A DNA stretch of 64,000 nt from Polycyclovorans algicola TG408 (GCF_000711245.1 NZ_JOMH01000001.1:924830-988829), one strand, 5' to 3'. Counted from the first letter of the stretch, positions 9,162 through 18,147 are shown. Notes: a model not told the origin generated them from the sequence alone. A program made the numbers and translations.

Positions 9162-9842
9162 ATGAGCGCCGCGATTCCAGAACCTCGCCGCCGACCCGGC
9201 CGCCCACCGCGTGCCGTGTCGGGTCCGCGTATTGAGGCGCGCCTGCTGGCGGCGATGGAGCGGCTACTGGCGCAGGGCACGCCGTTCGCGGCGGTGTCCG
9301 TCGAGGCCTTGGTGGCCGAAGCGGGGATTGCACGTGCCACCTTCTACACCCACTTCAAGGACAAGCCGGCGCTGGTGGCGCGCTGGCTGTCGCGCATTTC
9401 GGACGATGTGGTTGCCAGTGGCGGTGAATGGTTCGAAGGCGACGGCCCGGTCTCACCAGGGCAGGTGAGAACGGCGCTGACGGGCATCGTCGCGGCCTTC
9501 GGACGGCATCAGGCCATCTTCGCGGCGGTGGCGGCGACGGCGCCGTTTGATACCGAAGTGGCCGCGTTGCACCACGACATGATGTCGCGTCTGTGCGAGG
9601 CCAGCCGCCGCGGTGTGCGGCGTGCGCAGGCACAAGGCACGGCGGCTGCACTCGCGGATGATGCAATGGCCGATCTGCTCACCTGGCTGATTGAGCTTTA
9701 CTGCTCGCGCTTCGTGGCACAGATGAATGACGCCGAGCGGACGCGAACGGTGGAGCAGCTCGCCCACATCTGCGCGCGGGCGATATTTGTGGATGCCGTG
9801 CCGACTCATGGCGCCAGGTCGAAAAGGTCCTTGAGGCCGTAA
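9162..9842 (+). CDS. TetR/AcrR family transcriptional regulator
   Basis: A 226-residue TetR regulator. An arginine/proline-rich lead (RRRPGRPP) precedes the HTH at about residues 24-70, with AAVSVEALVAEAGIARATFYTHFKDKPALVARW. The rest is the helical ligand-binding domain. ATG 9162 is the only start giving the usual N-terminus; the open frame runs further upstream through the divergent epimerase gene without meaning. It lies head-to-head with the epimerase and its 3' end overlaps the convergent gene at 9806 by 37 bp. Its ligand and targets are not evident. Confidence 0.88.
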   Translation: MSAAIPEPRRRPGRPPRAVSGPRIEARLLAAMERLLAQGTPFAAVSVEALVAEAGIARATFYTHFKDKPALVARWLSRISDDVVASGGEWFEGDGPVSPGQVRTALTGIVAAFGRHQAIFAAVAATAPFDTEVAALHHDMMSRLCEASRRGVRRAQAQGTAAALADDAMADLLTWLIELYCSRFVAQMNDAERTRTVEQLAHICARAIFVDAVPTHGARSKRSLRP

Positions 9843-10420
9843 GGCTGACTCTCGCCGATGATCAGTTGTTCGAGCATTGCCCGGCCCTGATGCGCCACGC
9901 CATCGGGCGTGGTCAGCACCGCCTTGCAGGCGGCTTGAATGTGGTTGGTGTCGGCCTGAGCCTCATCAACGTCGGCGACACGATATTCCTCGTAATGCGT
10001 CGCGTGCGGGCCCTGATAGGCGCTGTGGCCCCAGCTGGTGTGGCCGTAGCCGACGCCGCGCATGTAGAAGTTCCACTCGGGTTCGAGGGTCAATCTAACC
10101 TCGCGACCGTCCGCGACTTTTCCGGCGAAGCGCGCCGATGACAGGTGCCGCGTGCCGGACTTGAAGCGCAGGTCCATGGTCAGGTCAGTGACCGGCTGCG
10201 GGTCGCTGCCGTCCAGTGCCGTCAGCACCGCCGAGCGGTTCCACGGCTGGCCGTCGGCGTTGTCGTTGGTGTGGAAATAGAACAGATGATCATCGCCATT
10301 GAACGGGCTCCACAGCCAGAAAAACTGGGGCTTCATTTCGGGCGGGAACGGATTGCGATTGGCGCCGCCCACCGAGCGAACGCCCCACGAGCGATCCCGC
10401 GTGCCGCGCCAACCGGACAC
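9806..10420 (-). CDS. C-terminal half of a frameshifted two-domain protein (DUF7064-like)
   Basis: About 204 residues that read as the second half of a family usually encoded as one protein of about 370 residues. It begins at a GTG within what should be the middle of the protein: SGWRGTRDRSWGVR is a conserved core motif of that family, followed by FFWLWSPFNGDDHLFYFH. The preceding frame ends five bases upstream at TGA. Restoring one base joins both halves into a continuous EGWIEVAVNG-L-TVSGWRG reading. Separate translation from the GTG is possible but no clear ribosome binding site is seen. The biochemical role is unknown; the neighbours suggest lipid or xenobiotic metabolism. Assignment to DUF7064 is from memory. 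Confidence 0.6.
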   Translation of the reverse strand: MSGWRGTRDRSWGVRSVGGANRNPFPPEMKPQFFWLWSPFNGDDHLFYFHTNDNADGQPWNRSAVLTALDGSDPQPVTDLTMDLRFKSGTRHLSSARFAGKVADGREVRLTLEPEWNFYMRGVGYGHTSWGHSAYQGPHATHYEEYRVADVDEAQADTNHIQAACKAVLTTPDGVAHQGRAMLEQLIIGESQPYGLKDLFDLAP

Positions 10421-10422
10421 GG

Positions 10423-10923
10423 TCAGCCGTTCACCGCGACCTCAATCCAGCCCTCGCAGGTCAGGCTCTGGCTCATCCGTGTCAGGTCCATGATGGTGCG
10501 CGTGCCCATGCGCCAGGTGAAGCGCGGCTCCTGAATTGGCGGCGCGCGACCGGCGAACACCAGCTCGGCCGACAGGCCATGTTCACTCTTCGCGAGCGTG
10601 ACCTTGAGCTTGTTCAGTGGCTCCAGAATCTCCACTTTGATGGGCGCAACCTCGGTGGCCATGCGGTCCAGGTTCAGCAGCCGCGAGGCGAACACGCTGC
10701 GCTGCACGCCGTCGTGGATCACCGACACCGCCGCATCGAGCACGTTGAGATTGGGGTATAGGCCCATGGCCACCGCGACCAGTGATTGCCCATCGGCCGA
10801 GTACGCGTTGAACCAGAAACGGTCGTAAAAGTTGGGGTCGCTGCCGCAGACGGCGATGGGTTCGGGCGTCTGGTGAATGGGGTATTCGTCGGCGGGGCTG
10901 AGCAGGTTGCTCTGGGTGCTCAT
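10423..10923 (-). CDS. N-terminal half of a frameshifted two-domain protein (DUF7065-like)
   Basis: About 166 residues starting at the ATG overlapping the upstream stop codon (ATGA at 10920-10923), so translation is coupled to the preceding gene. The sequence has FYDRFWFNAYSADGQSL near residue 33 and a beta-rich continuation typical of the N-terminal domain of this uncharacterised family. It stops at EGWIEVAVNG then TGA, exactly where the family continues into GW.G.RDRSWGVR, which is found in the next frame (9806-10420). A one-base deletion, or a sequencing error at GGC/GGCC near 10426, is the simplest explanation. Confidence 0.6.
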   Translation of the reverse strand: MSTQSNLLSPADEYPIHQTPEPIAVCGSDPNFYDRFWFNAYSADGQSLVAVAMGLYPNLNVLDAAVSVIHDGVQRSVFASRLLNLDRMATEVAPIKVEILEPLNKLKVTLAKSEHGLSAELVFAGRAPPIQEPRFTWRMGTRTIMDLTRMSQSLTCEGWIEVAVNG

Positions 10924-11399
10924 GAGCCGCTCCGCTGCGCGGCCAGCACGTCGGCGATGGGTGGCAGCGTCGCGCCGGCAGGGTTGAAGCCGGTGAGGCG
11001 GGACCATGACGCTTCGCGCGCAAGCTGACGATCAAGTTGTGGCGCCAGCGTTTCGCGCAGGGCGTCGGGCAGCGCGCCGCCGTGCTCGGCAGCGAGGGTG
11101 TCCAGCCGCGCGTGTTGCTCGGCCTTGAGCTGCCAAACCGCTTCGGCGAGCGCGTCCCGGTGTGTCGGGCATGTGGGTACAGGGTTTAGCCCCAGCGGCA
11201 TGCGGGTAGCGGCCAGGTCCGCGTATTCCTGCCGCAGGTAATCGTCCTCATAGGGCTGCACTTCGGCCAGCAGGGCCAGCGAGGCGGCAATGAGCCCGGC
11301 CTGTTCGGCAGCGAAGGGGTTGTCGCCCAGCGCGGGCGTGACGACCTCGGCCAGCACTTTGCGCAGGCTGTCGAGATGTTGTTTGACGAGCGGTTGCAT
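10920..11399 (-). CDS. Hypothetical protein, cotranscribed with a phosphotransferase
   Basis: A 159-residue, almost entirely helical, soluble protein with no signal peptide or membrane segment. It is unrecognised beyond its context. Its ATG overlaps the stop of the upstream phosphotransferase gene by one base (TGATG) and its own stop overlaps the next start by four (ATGA), so all three are coupled. A small helical partner next to aminoglycoside-phosphotransferase-like genes is a recurrent arrangement in lipid/steroid-degrading proteobacteria and actinobacteria, from memory; the role is not known. Confidence 0.72.
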   Translation of the reverse strand: MQPLVKQHLDSLRKVLAEVVTPALGDNPFAAEQAGLIAASLALLAEVQPYEDDYLRQEYADLAATRMPLGLNPVPTCPTHRDALAEAVWQLKAEQHARLDTLAAEHGGALPDALRETLAPQLDRQLAREASWSRLTGFNPAGATLPPIADVLAAQRSGS

Positions 11400-12592
11400 C
11401 AGAGCGCTCCTTGGCCGCGCAACTGGGCGGCAAGCAGTGAAAGGGTGACGTAGCCGAGGCCGGTGCTGAAATTCATCATCACGTCGAGATGACTCTGCCG
11501 GTCGGCGGCCGCGCGGGCGTTGCTGGCGGTGCCCAGCACGGCCAGCTTGAAGGTGTTGAAGATCTCGTAGTAGGCCAAGCGTGCCGGGTCGGGCGTGATG
11601 CCCGACGCCGCTTGGTAGCGCGCCAGAAAGTCCTGGCGCGGTGCCAGACCACAGACCAGCGGCGCGCCGTTGTCGTCGGCTGAGGCAAAGCCGGGAAACA
11701 GCACCCAGGCCAGGTCTTCGTGCACGTCGGCCAGATGCGCCATTTCCCAGTCGAGAATCGCGGTGATTTGCGCGCTGTCGTCATCGAACAGGAAGTTGCC
11801 GTTGCGATAGTCGTTGTGCACCAGTCGCACGTCGTCACAGACCGGGGCGTTCGCCGCCAACCATTGCGCCGCCAGGGTAATGACCGGATGGTCTTCCAGG
11901 CTGTCTTCTTCCCAGATGCGGCGCCAACTGTTGAGGTTCCACAGCACCGCTTCGGTGGTGCCGGGCGTGGGGGCATCGAAGGCTTCGAGCGCCGCGCCAC
12001 GCCATTCGAACCGATGAATGGCGGCAAGGTGATCAACAAACTGCTCGAACAACGGCGCCCGCAGTTCGGCGGGAAAGCCCACGCCAATACCGCTGACGCT
12101 GCCGCCCTTCACCGGCCGCTTCGACTTGGCCACGCCGCTGACGAAACCGCAGACCAGCGCCGACTGCCCGAGGCGGCCGCCGTCGGCATCGACGCAGATC
12201 ATCTCCGGCACTGGCACGACGCCGTGCATTGCCTTCATCACCTGAAACTCGCGCAGCCGGTGGGTCTCGACGATGGACTCGCCGGGGTTCATGCGTAGCA
12301 CCCGGCGTTGGCGTTGGTTGCCGTCCACCAGGTCAAAGAAAAACATCTCCTTTGAGCCGCCGCCGGGAATGCGTTTCAGATTTTCGGCGTAGGCACCGGG
12401 GCTGATCTCGGCCTGCATCCAGGCGCTGAGGCGCGCAGTGAGATCAGGCAGGGCGGGCAGCGCGTAATCGTCACCGCGCCGGCGCTCCAGCTTGCGGGTC
12501 AGGCACTCATCAATGGTACGTTCCACCGTCCACTTACAGCGGATGGCGGCAATCTGCGCGTCGCTGAAATACCGCTTGTCGATGCGGTTCAT
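11399..12592 (-). CDS. APH-fold phosphotransferase family protein
   Basis: A 397-residue protein kinase-like fold enzyme of the aminoglycoside phosphotransferase (APH/choline kinase) family. The catalytic loop is RLVHNDYRNGNFLF near residue 260 and the metal-binding segment ITAILDWEMAHLADVHEDLAWV about 15 residues later. Homologues are often linked to acyl-CoA dehydrogenases and not to antibiotic resistance; the substrate here is unknown. ATG 12592 is chosen because GAGGAG lies five bases upstream; a second ATG at 12604 has no such site. It is the first gene of a three- or four-gene leftward operon, divergent from the diguanylate cyclase gene. Confidence 0.85.
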   Translation of the reverse strand: MNRIDKRYFSDAQIAAIRCKWTVERTIDECLTRKLERRRGDDYALPALPDLTARLSAWMQAEISPGAYAENLKRIPGGGSKEMFFFDLVDGNQRQRRVLRMNPGESIVETHRLREFQVMKAMHGVVPVPEMICVDADGGRLGQSALVCGFVSGVAKSKRPVKGGSVSGIGVGFPAELRAPLFEQFVDHLAAIHRFEWRGAALEAFDAPTPGTTEAVLWNLNSWRRIWEEDSLEDHPVITLAAQWLAANAPVCDDVRLVHNDYRNGNFLFDDDSAQITAILDWEMAHLADVHEDLAWVLFPGFASADDNGAPLVCGLAPRQDFLARYQAASGITPDPARLAYYEIFNTFKLAVLGTASNARAAADRQSHLDVMMNFSTGLGYVTLSLLAAQLRGQGAL

Positions 12593-12768
12593 GGCACTCC
12601 TCATGTGCACGTTTTGAGTAGTTTGCCTAAAAGAAGACATTGTGTCTATATTTAGTGAGTGGCCTTCGCGATGCCGATTGGCGGGCCGTTGGCACCGTCT
12701 GCAGTTCACCTCATTGCGCGGCGTACGCGACTGGTCATGCTTTTGTCCCGCATGCCCGAGTGTTGCCG

Positions 12769-15294
12769 ATGGACATCCTGAGCCTAACGCCTGCACTCGC
12801 CAGTCTCGAGCACGCGACCCTGTCCGGCACCTGGGTGATGCACCTGGGCGAAACGCCATCGGTGTGGTGGTCGCCCGGGACCCGCCGCCTGCTGGAGTGG
12901 CCCGCCGAAGGGGCGCCGCCCGCGCTGGATGGCGCGGTCAAGGTCTATACCGACGCGAGTCGGCCACTGGTGATGCAGGCCTTGGTCGCCGCGCGCGACC
13001 ACGGCACGGCCTTCGATATGGAGGCTGAGTTGGTGACGACGAGTGGGCGTCCACTGTTCGTGCGCGTCACGGGCGCGGCCGAGCGCGACAACAACCGCAT
13101 CATTCGGGTCGCCGGCACCATTCAGAACATTGACCGCAGTCGCCGCGCCGAGGCCCATGCACAGATGCTGCGAGAGCGGCTGGCAGAGCTTGAAGAACGC
13201 TGGCGCTTGGCGACCGAAGGTTCTGGTCTGGGCGTTTGGGATTGCGACATGCAGGCCGAGACCGTTTACTTCTCGCCGCAATGGAAACAGATGCTGGGCT
13301 ACACGGAGGATGAAGTCGGCAATACGCTCGACGAGTGGGACAGCCGCCTGCACCCGGATGACCGTGACGCCTGCTGGGCCGATCTCAACGCGCACCTGGA
13401 GGGCCGCTCTGACCGCTATATCAACGAGCATCGGGTGCGTTGCAAGGACGGCAGTTACAAATGGATTCTTGACCGCGGCAAGGTGATGTCGCGCACCGCA
13501 GACGGCAAGCCGCTGCGCGTGGTCGGCACCCACACCGACATCAGCCGGCGCAAGTTTCTGGAAGACGTGGCCAACCAGGTCAATGCCCGCTACCAGGCGA
13601 TCTTCAACTCCACCTACCAGTACATCGGGCTGCTGTCGCCTGACGGCATCCTGCTTGAGGTGAACGACACCGCGCTGGGGTTTGCAGCGCTGAACGCCGC
13701 ACAGGTGATCGGCAAGGCGTTCTGGGAGTGCCACTGGTTTGATCTCGACGACGCGACAAGGACGAGCGTCAAGCGGGCCATCCACCGCGCCGCGCAGGGC
13801 GAGTTCGTGCGCCAGCAAATGGACATCCGCGGCGCCGAGTCAATGACCCACATCATCGATTTCTCGGTCAAGCCGGTGCGCGACGAGCGTAACGAAATTG
13901 CGTATCTGGTCGCCGAAGGCCATGACGTGACCGGGCGCGTCTTCGCCGAGCGGGCAATGGGCGTCAAGGAGCGGCTGTTCCGGACAGCGTTTGACGACGC
14001 GCCCATCGGCACCGCCATCGTCGGTCTCGACGGCCGTTGGATTGAGGTCAATGACGCGCTCAGTGAGATGCTGGGCTATGACAACGAAGTCCTGAAGGGC
14101 ATGACGTTTCAGGACATCACCCATCCTGATGATTTGGACACGGACATCGCGCACGTCGAGCGGCTGTTGGCCGGCGAGGCGCCGCATTACCGAATGGAGA
14201 AGCGCTACCTTTGCGCCGACGCCCGGGTGATCCAGTGCCAGCTTGATGTTTCCCTTGTGCGGGATGATCAGGGGCGACCGCAATGCTTTCTGTCACAGAT
14301 TCAGGACCTCACCGATCAGCGCCATGCCGAGTCGGCGCTCGAGGAAGAGAAGGAATTGGCGCAGGTCACTTTGGCGTCGATCAGCGACGGCGTGGTCCGT
14401 ACCGACCTGCTGGGCCAGATCACGTTCGTCAATGACACCGCGCTGCGTCTGCTCAAGGCCGTCGAGCTCGAGGTGTTGGGGCGGCCCTTCGACCGGGTGT
14501 TCCAACTGGTTTCCGAACGTGACGGCGGCGCCATCGACTCGCCGGTACAACGTGTGTTGCGCGACGGGATGCCGACTGAATTTTCGAGCTTGACCACCCT
14601 GTGCCTGCGCGACCAGAGCCAGGTGCCCATTGAAGAAGCCTGTTCGCCGGTGCGCGACCTGCACGGCCAACTGATTGGCGCGGTGTTTGTCTTCAGCGAC
14701 GTGTCGGCGACGCGCAAACTGGTGCTGCAGTTGGCACACCAGGCCAATCACGACGCGCTCACCGGGCTGCCTAACCGCCGCAGCTTCGTCACCGAGTTGG
14801 ATGCCGTGCGGCGCGTTGCGCTGACGCGGCAGGGCGAGCACTACCTGTTACTGCTCGACCTCGACTATTTCAAGCGCATCAATGACCAATGTGGACATCT
14901 GGTCGGTGATCAGGTGCTGCGTGACGTGTCCGGACGCATGCGTGCCCGGCTGCGACAGGCCGACCTGTTCGCCCGACTGGGCGGTGATGAGTACGGGCTG
15001 ATCTTGCGCGATTGCCCACTGCAACAGGTGGCCCGAATTGCCGAGGGCTTGATCCGGGCGGTGGCGACGCTTCGGGTCAGTGTGGCGGGCTGTGATTATC
15101 AGCTCGGGGTCTCGATGGGTGTGGCCGCCATCGACGGCACGCTGGACACCAGCCAATTGCTGAGCCGCGCCGATCAGGCCTGCTACGAGGCCAAAGCCTT
15201 CGGTCGTGGGCGGGCGGTGATTGACGGCGAAGTGTTGACCGGCAACCGCGCGGCGCTGCCTCCTGAGCGTCGGACGGTTGCCGCGGCTAACTGA
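12769..15294 (+). CDS. Multi-PAS diguanylate cyclase (GGDEF)
   Basis: An 841-residue soluble sensor that should make cyclic di-GMP from two GTP. An N-terminal PAS-like segment (about 1-125) is followed by four PAS/PAC modules starting at about residues 140, 275, 400 and 530; a clear PAC end is WILDRGKVMSRTADG and a PAS start is RLFRTAFDDAPIGTAIVG. The GGDEF domain (about 660-830) begins DALTGLPNRRSF, has active-site RLGGDEYG, and an inhibitory-site RxxD (RQAD) five residues before it. Thus it is probably active and product-inhibited. There is no EAL domain and no obvious membrane segment. ATG 12769 starts the first domain. The 3' end overlaps araC by 8 bp. Confidence 0.92.
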   Translation: MDILSLTPALASLEHATLSGTWVMHLGETPSVWWSPGTRRLLEWPAEGAPPALDGAVKVYTDASRPLVMQALVAARDHGTAFDMEAELVTTSGRPLFVRVTGAAERDNNRIIRVAGTIQNIDRSRRAEAHAQMLRERLAELEERWRLATEGSGLGVWDCDMQAETVYFSPQWKQMLGYTEDEVGNTLDEWDSRLHPDDRDACWADLNAHLEGRSDRYINEHRVRCKDGSYKWILDRGKVMSRTADGKPLRVVGTHTDISRRKFLEDVANQVNARYQAIFNSTYQYIGLLSPDGILLEVNDTALGFAALNAAQVIGKAFWECHWFDLDDATRTSVKRAIHRAAQGEFVRQQMDIRGAESMTHIIDFSVKPVRDERNEIAYLVAEGHDVTGRVFAERAMGVKERLFRTAFDDAPIGTAIVGLDGRWIEVNDALSEMLGYDNEVLKGMTFQDITHPDDLDTDIAHVERLLAGEAPHYRMEKRYLCADARVIQCQLDVSLVRDDQGRPQCFLSQIQDLTDQRHAESALEEEKELAQVTLASISDGVVRTDLLGQITFVNDTALRLLKAVELEVLGRPFDRVFQLVSERDGGAIDSPVQRVLRDGMPTEFSSLTTLCLRDQSQVPIEEACSPVRDLHGQLIGAVFVFSDVSATRKLVLQLAHQANHDALTGLPNRRSFVTELDAVRRVALTRQGEHYLLLLDLDYFKRINDQCGHLVGDQVLRDVSGRMRARLRQADLFARLGGDEYGLILRDCPLQQVARIAEGLIRAVATLRVSVAGCDYQLGVSMGVAAIDGTLDTSQLLSRADQACYEAKAFGRGRAVIDGEVLTGNRAALPPERRTVAAAN

Positions 15295-16288
15295 TGTCAA
15301 TGCCCGGGTGTCTGCGCCGTGCGCGATTCGGCGGCGAGCCGGTCCAGCGTCGATAGGCACGGGTGAAGGCGGACTGCTCGGCATAGCCCAGCAGGCCGGC
15401 GATGTCGGTGAGCGTCAGGTGGGGGTCCTGCAGATAACCGTTGGCGAGTTGCCGGCGGGTGTCGTCGACCACGGTCTGGAATTGGAGGCCGTCTTGCTGC
15501 AGTTGCCGCTGCAAGGTGCGGGGGCTGCGGTGCAGGCTTCGCGCCACGGTGTCGAGGCGGGGCGAAGTGTCAGGCAACAACTTTGCGCACACCGTCTGCA
15601 CCTCGTTGGCCACGGCTGACGTGGCCGGTAACTGTTGCAACAGGCGGGTGGCTTCGTCGTCGAGCAGGGCACGCAGGTGCGGATCGGGTTGGCGCAGCGG
15701 CAGGCTGATCTGTGTCAACGAAAACCGCACGACCGTGTGGGCCTGCGCAAAGCGCACCGGGCAGCCGAAGAAGCGTGGGTAGGGTGATGGGTCGGCCGGC
15801 GCCGGGTTCACGAAGTCCACCGCCAGCGGATTGAGCGCCGAGTCCGTGAGGTTGCGGGCGTAGGTGATCAGCGCCGCCAGCGCGGTTTCATCGACCAGTG
15901 CGCCGGGGCGCCCGGCCTCCTGGCCCCAGCGCAGGGTCACCGCGTCGCGCTCGAAACTCACCTGCACGGGGCTGACCGCGTAGACCAGTCGTTCGTATTG
16001 CTGCAGCCGCTGCAAGGCCTCGCCCAGGGTCGCGCAGTGCAGGGTCACGTAGCCGAGCACGCCAAAGTGGTGCGGGGCGATGCATTGGCCAATGTCCAGC
16101 CCGACCGTGGGGCGCTGAAGGTGATCGGCCACGCGCGCCAGCCAGTCGCCCCACAACTGCACCGGTATTCTCGACAGCGGGTCGGCCGCGTCAGGCAGGG
16201 TGATCCCAAGGTCTTGCGTGCGCAGCCCCTCGCGATCGAGAACGCTGATCAGCACGCGCACATAGGCACTGGCAACGAATCCGGACAT
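15287..16288 (-). CDS. AraC family regulator with arabinose-binding-like N-domain
   Basis: A 333-residue AraC/XylS regulator. Residues 1-200 match the sensing domain seen in OruR/ArgR-type members (LWGDWLARVADH, then HFGVLGYVTLHCATLGEALQRL). The C-terminal double HTH includes RTLQRQLQQDGLQFQTVVDDTR and LTLTDIAGLLGYAEQSAFTRAYRRWTG. It is divergent from the sterol-desaturase-like gene at 16401 with a 112-bp gap, which makes that gene its most likely target. The inducer is unknown. Confidence 0.9.
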   Translation of the reverse strand: MSGFVASAYVRVLISVLDREGLRTQDLGITLPDAADPLSRIPVQLWGDWLARVADHLQRPTVGLDIGQCIAPHHFGVLGYVTLHCATLGEALQRLQQYERLVYAVSPVQVSFERDAVTLRWGQEAGRPGALVDETALAALITYARNLTDSALNPLAVDFVNPAPADPSPYPRFFGCPVRFAQAHTVVRFSLTQISLPLRQPDPHLRALLDDEATRLLQQLPATSAVANEVQTVCAKLLPDTSPRLDTVARSLHRSPRTLQRQLQQDGLQFQTVVDDTRRQLANGYLQDPHLTLTDIAGLLGYAEQSAFTRAYRRWTGSPPNRARRRHPGIDIS

Positions 16289-16400
16289 CGACCTTTCGGG
16301 TGGCGTGATCTGTCAAAAATATGCGCGCATGGCGGCAAGTCTGCAAGCCGGCTGCGCGCCACACTGGCGCCATCAAAAAGCAAGCTGAGGAGTCAGCAAA

Positions 16401-17288
16401 ATGCCCGAGGTCATCCTCCAAGCGTGGCAAGCCATTGAGACGCTGGGCGTCGAAAAAGTCTTTCTGCTGCTCATGGGGCCGGTGTTCGTCGTGTTCATGG
16501 CCGTCGAGGCCAGGCACCTGCAACGCCGCCGCGCCCAGACCTATAGCGTCGAGCAGGTGGGCACCAACACCCTGCTGGCGGTCAGCCATTCGGTGGCCGA
16601 CGGCATCGCCTGGCTATTGGTGATTGGGCTGTTTTACGCGCTTTTCGAGGTGCGGCTGTTCGAGATTCCGGCCACGGGGTGGAGCCTGATTCTGCTGCTG
16701 GTGCTGCAGGACTTTTTCTACTACTGGTTTCACCGCGCCAGTCACCGCATCCGCTGGATGTGGGCCAGCCATGTCACCCACCACTCGTCCGAAACCATGA
16801 ATCTGGCGACCGCGTTGCGCCAGAGCCTCACCTATCCCATTTCCGGCATGTGGCTGTTCTGGCTGCCGCTGGCGTGGATCGGCTTCAAGCCCGAGTTGGT
16901 GATCCTCGCGGTGGCGATCAGCCTCGCCTATCAATTTTTCGTGCACACCGAGAGCGTCAAAAAAATGCCGGCGTGGTTCGAGGCGGTGTTCAACACGCCC
17001 TCGCATCACCGCGTGCACCACGCCCGCAACCCGCAGTACATCGACCGCAACTACGCCGGCGTGCTGATCATCTGGGACAAATTGTTCGGCACCTTCGTGC
17101 CCGAGACCGAGCGCTGCGACTACGGCATCGTCCGGCAGATTCACACCCGCAATCCCTTCGTAATGATGTTTCACGAGTGGCGCGACATGTTCGCCGACGT
17201 GCGCCGCCCCGGGCCGCTGTGGTTACGCGTGAAGCACCTGTGGGCGCCGCCTGAGTGGCAGCGGCCGGATGACGTTCAGCCCCAGTAG
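16401..17288 (+). CDS. Sterol desaturase/fatty acid hydroxylase family protein
   Basis: A 295-residue integral membrane di-iron oxygenase of the fatty acid hydroxylase superfamily. The conserved histidine clusters are HRASH (about residue 113), HVTHH (about 127) and HHRVHH (about 204), which bind two irons near the cytoplasmic face; hydrophobic segments lie at about 10-35, 55-75, 90-110 and 145-180. It would hydroxylate or desaturate a lipid or sterol-like substrate using O2. The start is supported by GAGGAG upstream. It faces an AraC regulator. The specific substrate cannot be deduced. Confidence 0.9.
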   Translation: MPEVILQAWQAIETLGVEKVFLLLMGPVFVVFMAVEARHLQRRRAQTYSVEQVGTNTLLAVSHSVADGIAWLLVIGLFYALFEVRLFEIPATGWSLILLLVLQDFFYYWFHRASHRIRWMWASHVTHHSSETMNLATALRQSLTYPISGMWLFWLPLAWIGFKPELVILAVAISLAYQFFVHTESVKKMPAWFEAVFNTPSHHRVHHARNPQYIDRNYAGVLIIWDKLFGTFVPETERCDYGIVRQIHTRNPFVMMFHEWRDMFADVRRPGPLWLRVKHLWAPPEWQRPDDVQPQ

Positions 17289-17899
17289 CTGTCGGCGGCA
17301 TCCGTCATCCGCCACAGATACCAGCTTGCGCAGGAGCGGTACGGCGCCCAGCGGTCGGTGATGGCGCGGGTGGCGGGCTCATCGAGCTTTTCGCCGCCGG
17401 CATACAGCGCGTTGATCGCATTGCGCAGGCCGACATCGCCCATCGAGAACAGGTCTTCGCGGCCCTGGGCAAAGATCAGCCACATCTCGGCGGTCCACGG
17501 CCCTATGCCGGGCAGGGCGTCCAGCGTGCGAATGGCCTCAAAGTTGTCCATGGCAGCGATGGCGTTGAAGTCCAGCGTACCGCTCACCACCGCCTGCCCC
17601 AGCGCCGTCAACCAGCGCGCCTTGGCGTTGGACAGGCCGCAGGCGCGCAGCGCGTCTTTGTCGGCCACCGCCAGCGCCTCGGCGGTGAGGCTGCCGACCA
17701 AGGCCACGACGCGCGCCTGGATGGTGCCTGCGGCCTTGTTCGACAACTGCTGGCTGATGATGGCCGCTGCCAGCACCTCGAACGGCGAGCCGGTTTTGAC
17801 CGTCAGGCCGCAAGGGCCATAGCGGTCAATCAGGCCCGCCATCACCGGGTCGATGGCGCGCAGGTGGGTGTCGGCGGCGCGCAGCAGATCAGGTGTCAT
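17276..17899 (-). CDS. DNA-3-methyladenine glycosylase, AlkA-type (HhH-GPD)
   Basis: A 207-residue base-excision repair glycosylase that removes alkylated purines. It holds the helix-hairpin-helix with the glycine-rich turn in LPGIGPWTAEMWLIF (about residue 125) and the catalytic aspartate in SMGDVGLRNAI (about residue 152). IISQQLSNKAAGTI near residue 48 is a typical HhH-GPD helix. Compared with E. coli AlkA it lacks the N-terminal beta domain, as in the compact AlkA2/Mag1-like forms. It converges on the desaturase gene with a 13-bp overlap. A cluster of palindromes lies immediately upstream. Confidence 0.9.
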   Translation of the reverse strand: MTPDLLRAADTHLRAIDPVMAGLIDRYGPCGLTVKTGSPFEVLAAAIISQQLSNKAAGTIQARVVALVGSLTAEALAVADKDALRACGLSNAKARWLTALGQAVVSGTLDFNAIAAMDNFEAIRTLDALPGIGPWTAEMWLIFAQGREDLFSMGDVGLRNAINALYAGGEKLDEPATRAITDRWAPYRSCASWYLWRMTDAADSYWG

Positions 17900-17914
17900 G
17901 AGTGATGCAGTCCT

Positions 17915-18124
17915 GCTCCCCTCTCCCGCATGCGGGAGAGGGTGGCCCGAAGGGTCGGGAGAGGGCGGCGACCGAAGGGCGCCGTGGTGGGTTCACCCGC
18001 GAATCTCGGCCTAAGTGACGGTGGATGATCACTGAGAGTCCCCCGCGCCTGCGGCGCGCCCTCTCCCCACCCTCGGCATCCGCCGAGGGTCCTCCCCTCT
18101 CCCGCGATGCGGGAGAGGGGCATC
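17915..18124. repeat. REP-like palindrome cluster
   Basis: A non-coding 248-bp gap (17900-18147) between the AlkA-type gene and pepN is filled with nested palindromes. The first is a perfect 24-bp palindrome at 17919-17942 (CCCTCTCCCGCA and its complement). A near-identical hairpin lies at 18094-18120 with a GAT loop. Between them is a 9-bp stem with an ATCC loop at 18069-18090. The flanks (GGCGACC near 17967 and GGTCGCC near 18139) are also complementary, so the whole reads as two inverted REP-like units. Such CCCTCTCCC/GGGAGAGGG hairpins are common intergenic repeats in high-GC gammaproteobacteria. They may also terminate pepN or the glycosylase transcript. Confidence 0.8.
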
Positions 18125-18147
18125 GGTCGGCGACCGTTGGTCGCCGG

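Noticed and set aside
17915-18124. CRISPR array
   Set aside because: There are only two or three palindromes of unequal spacing and no regular spacers; no cas genes in the window.
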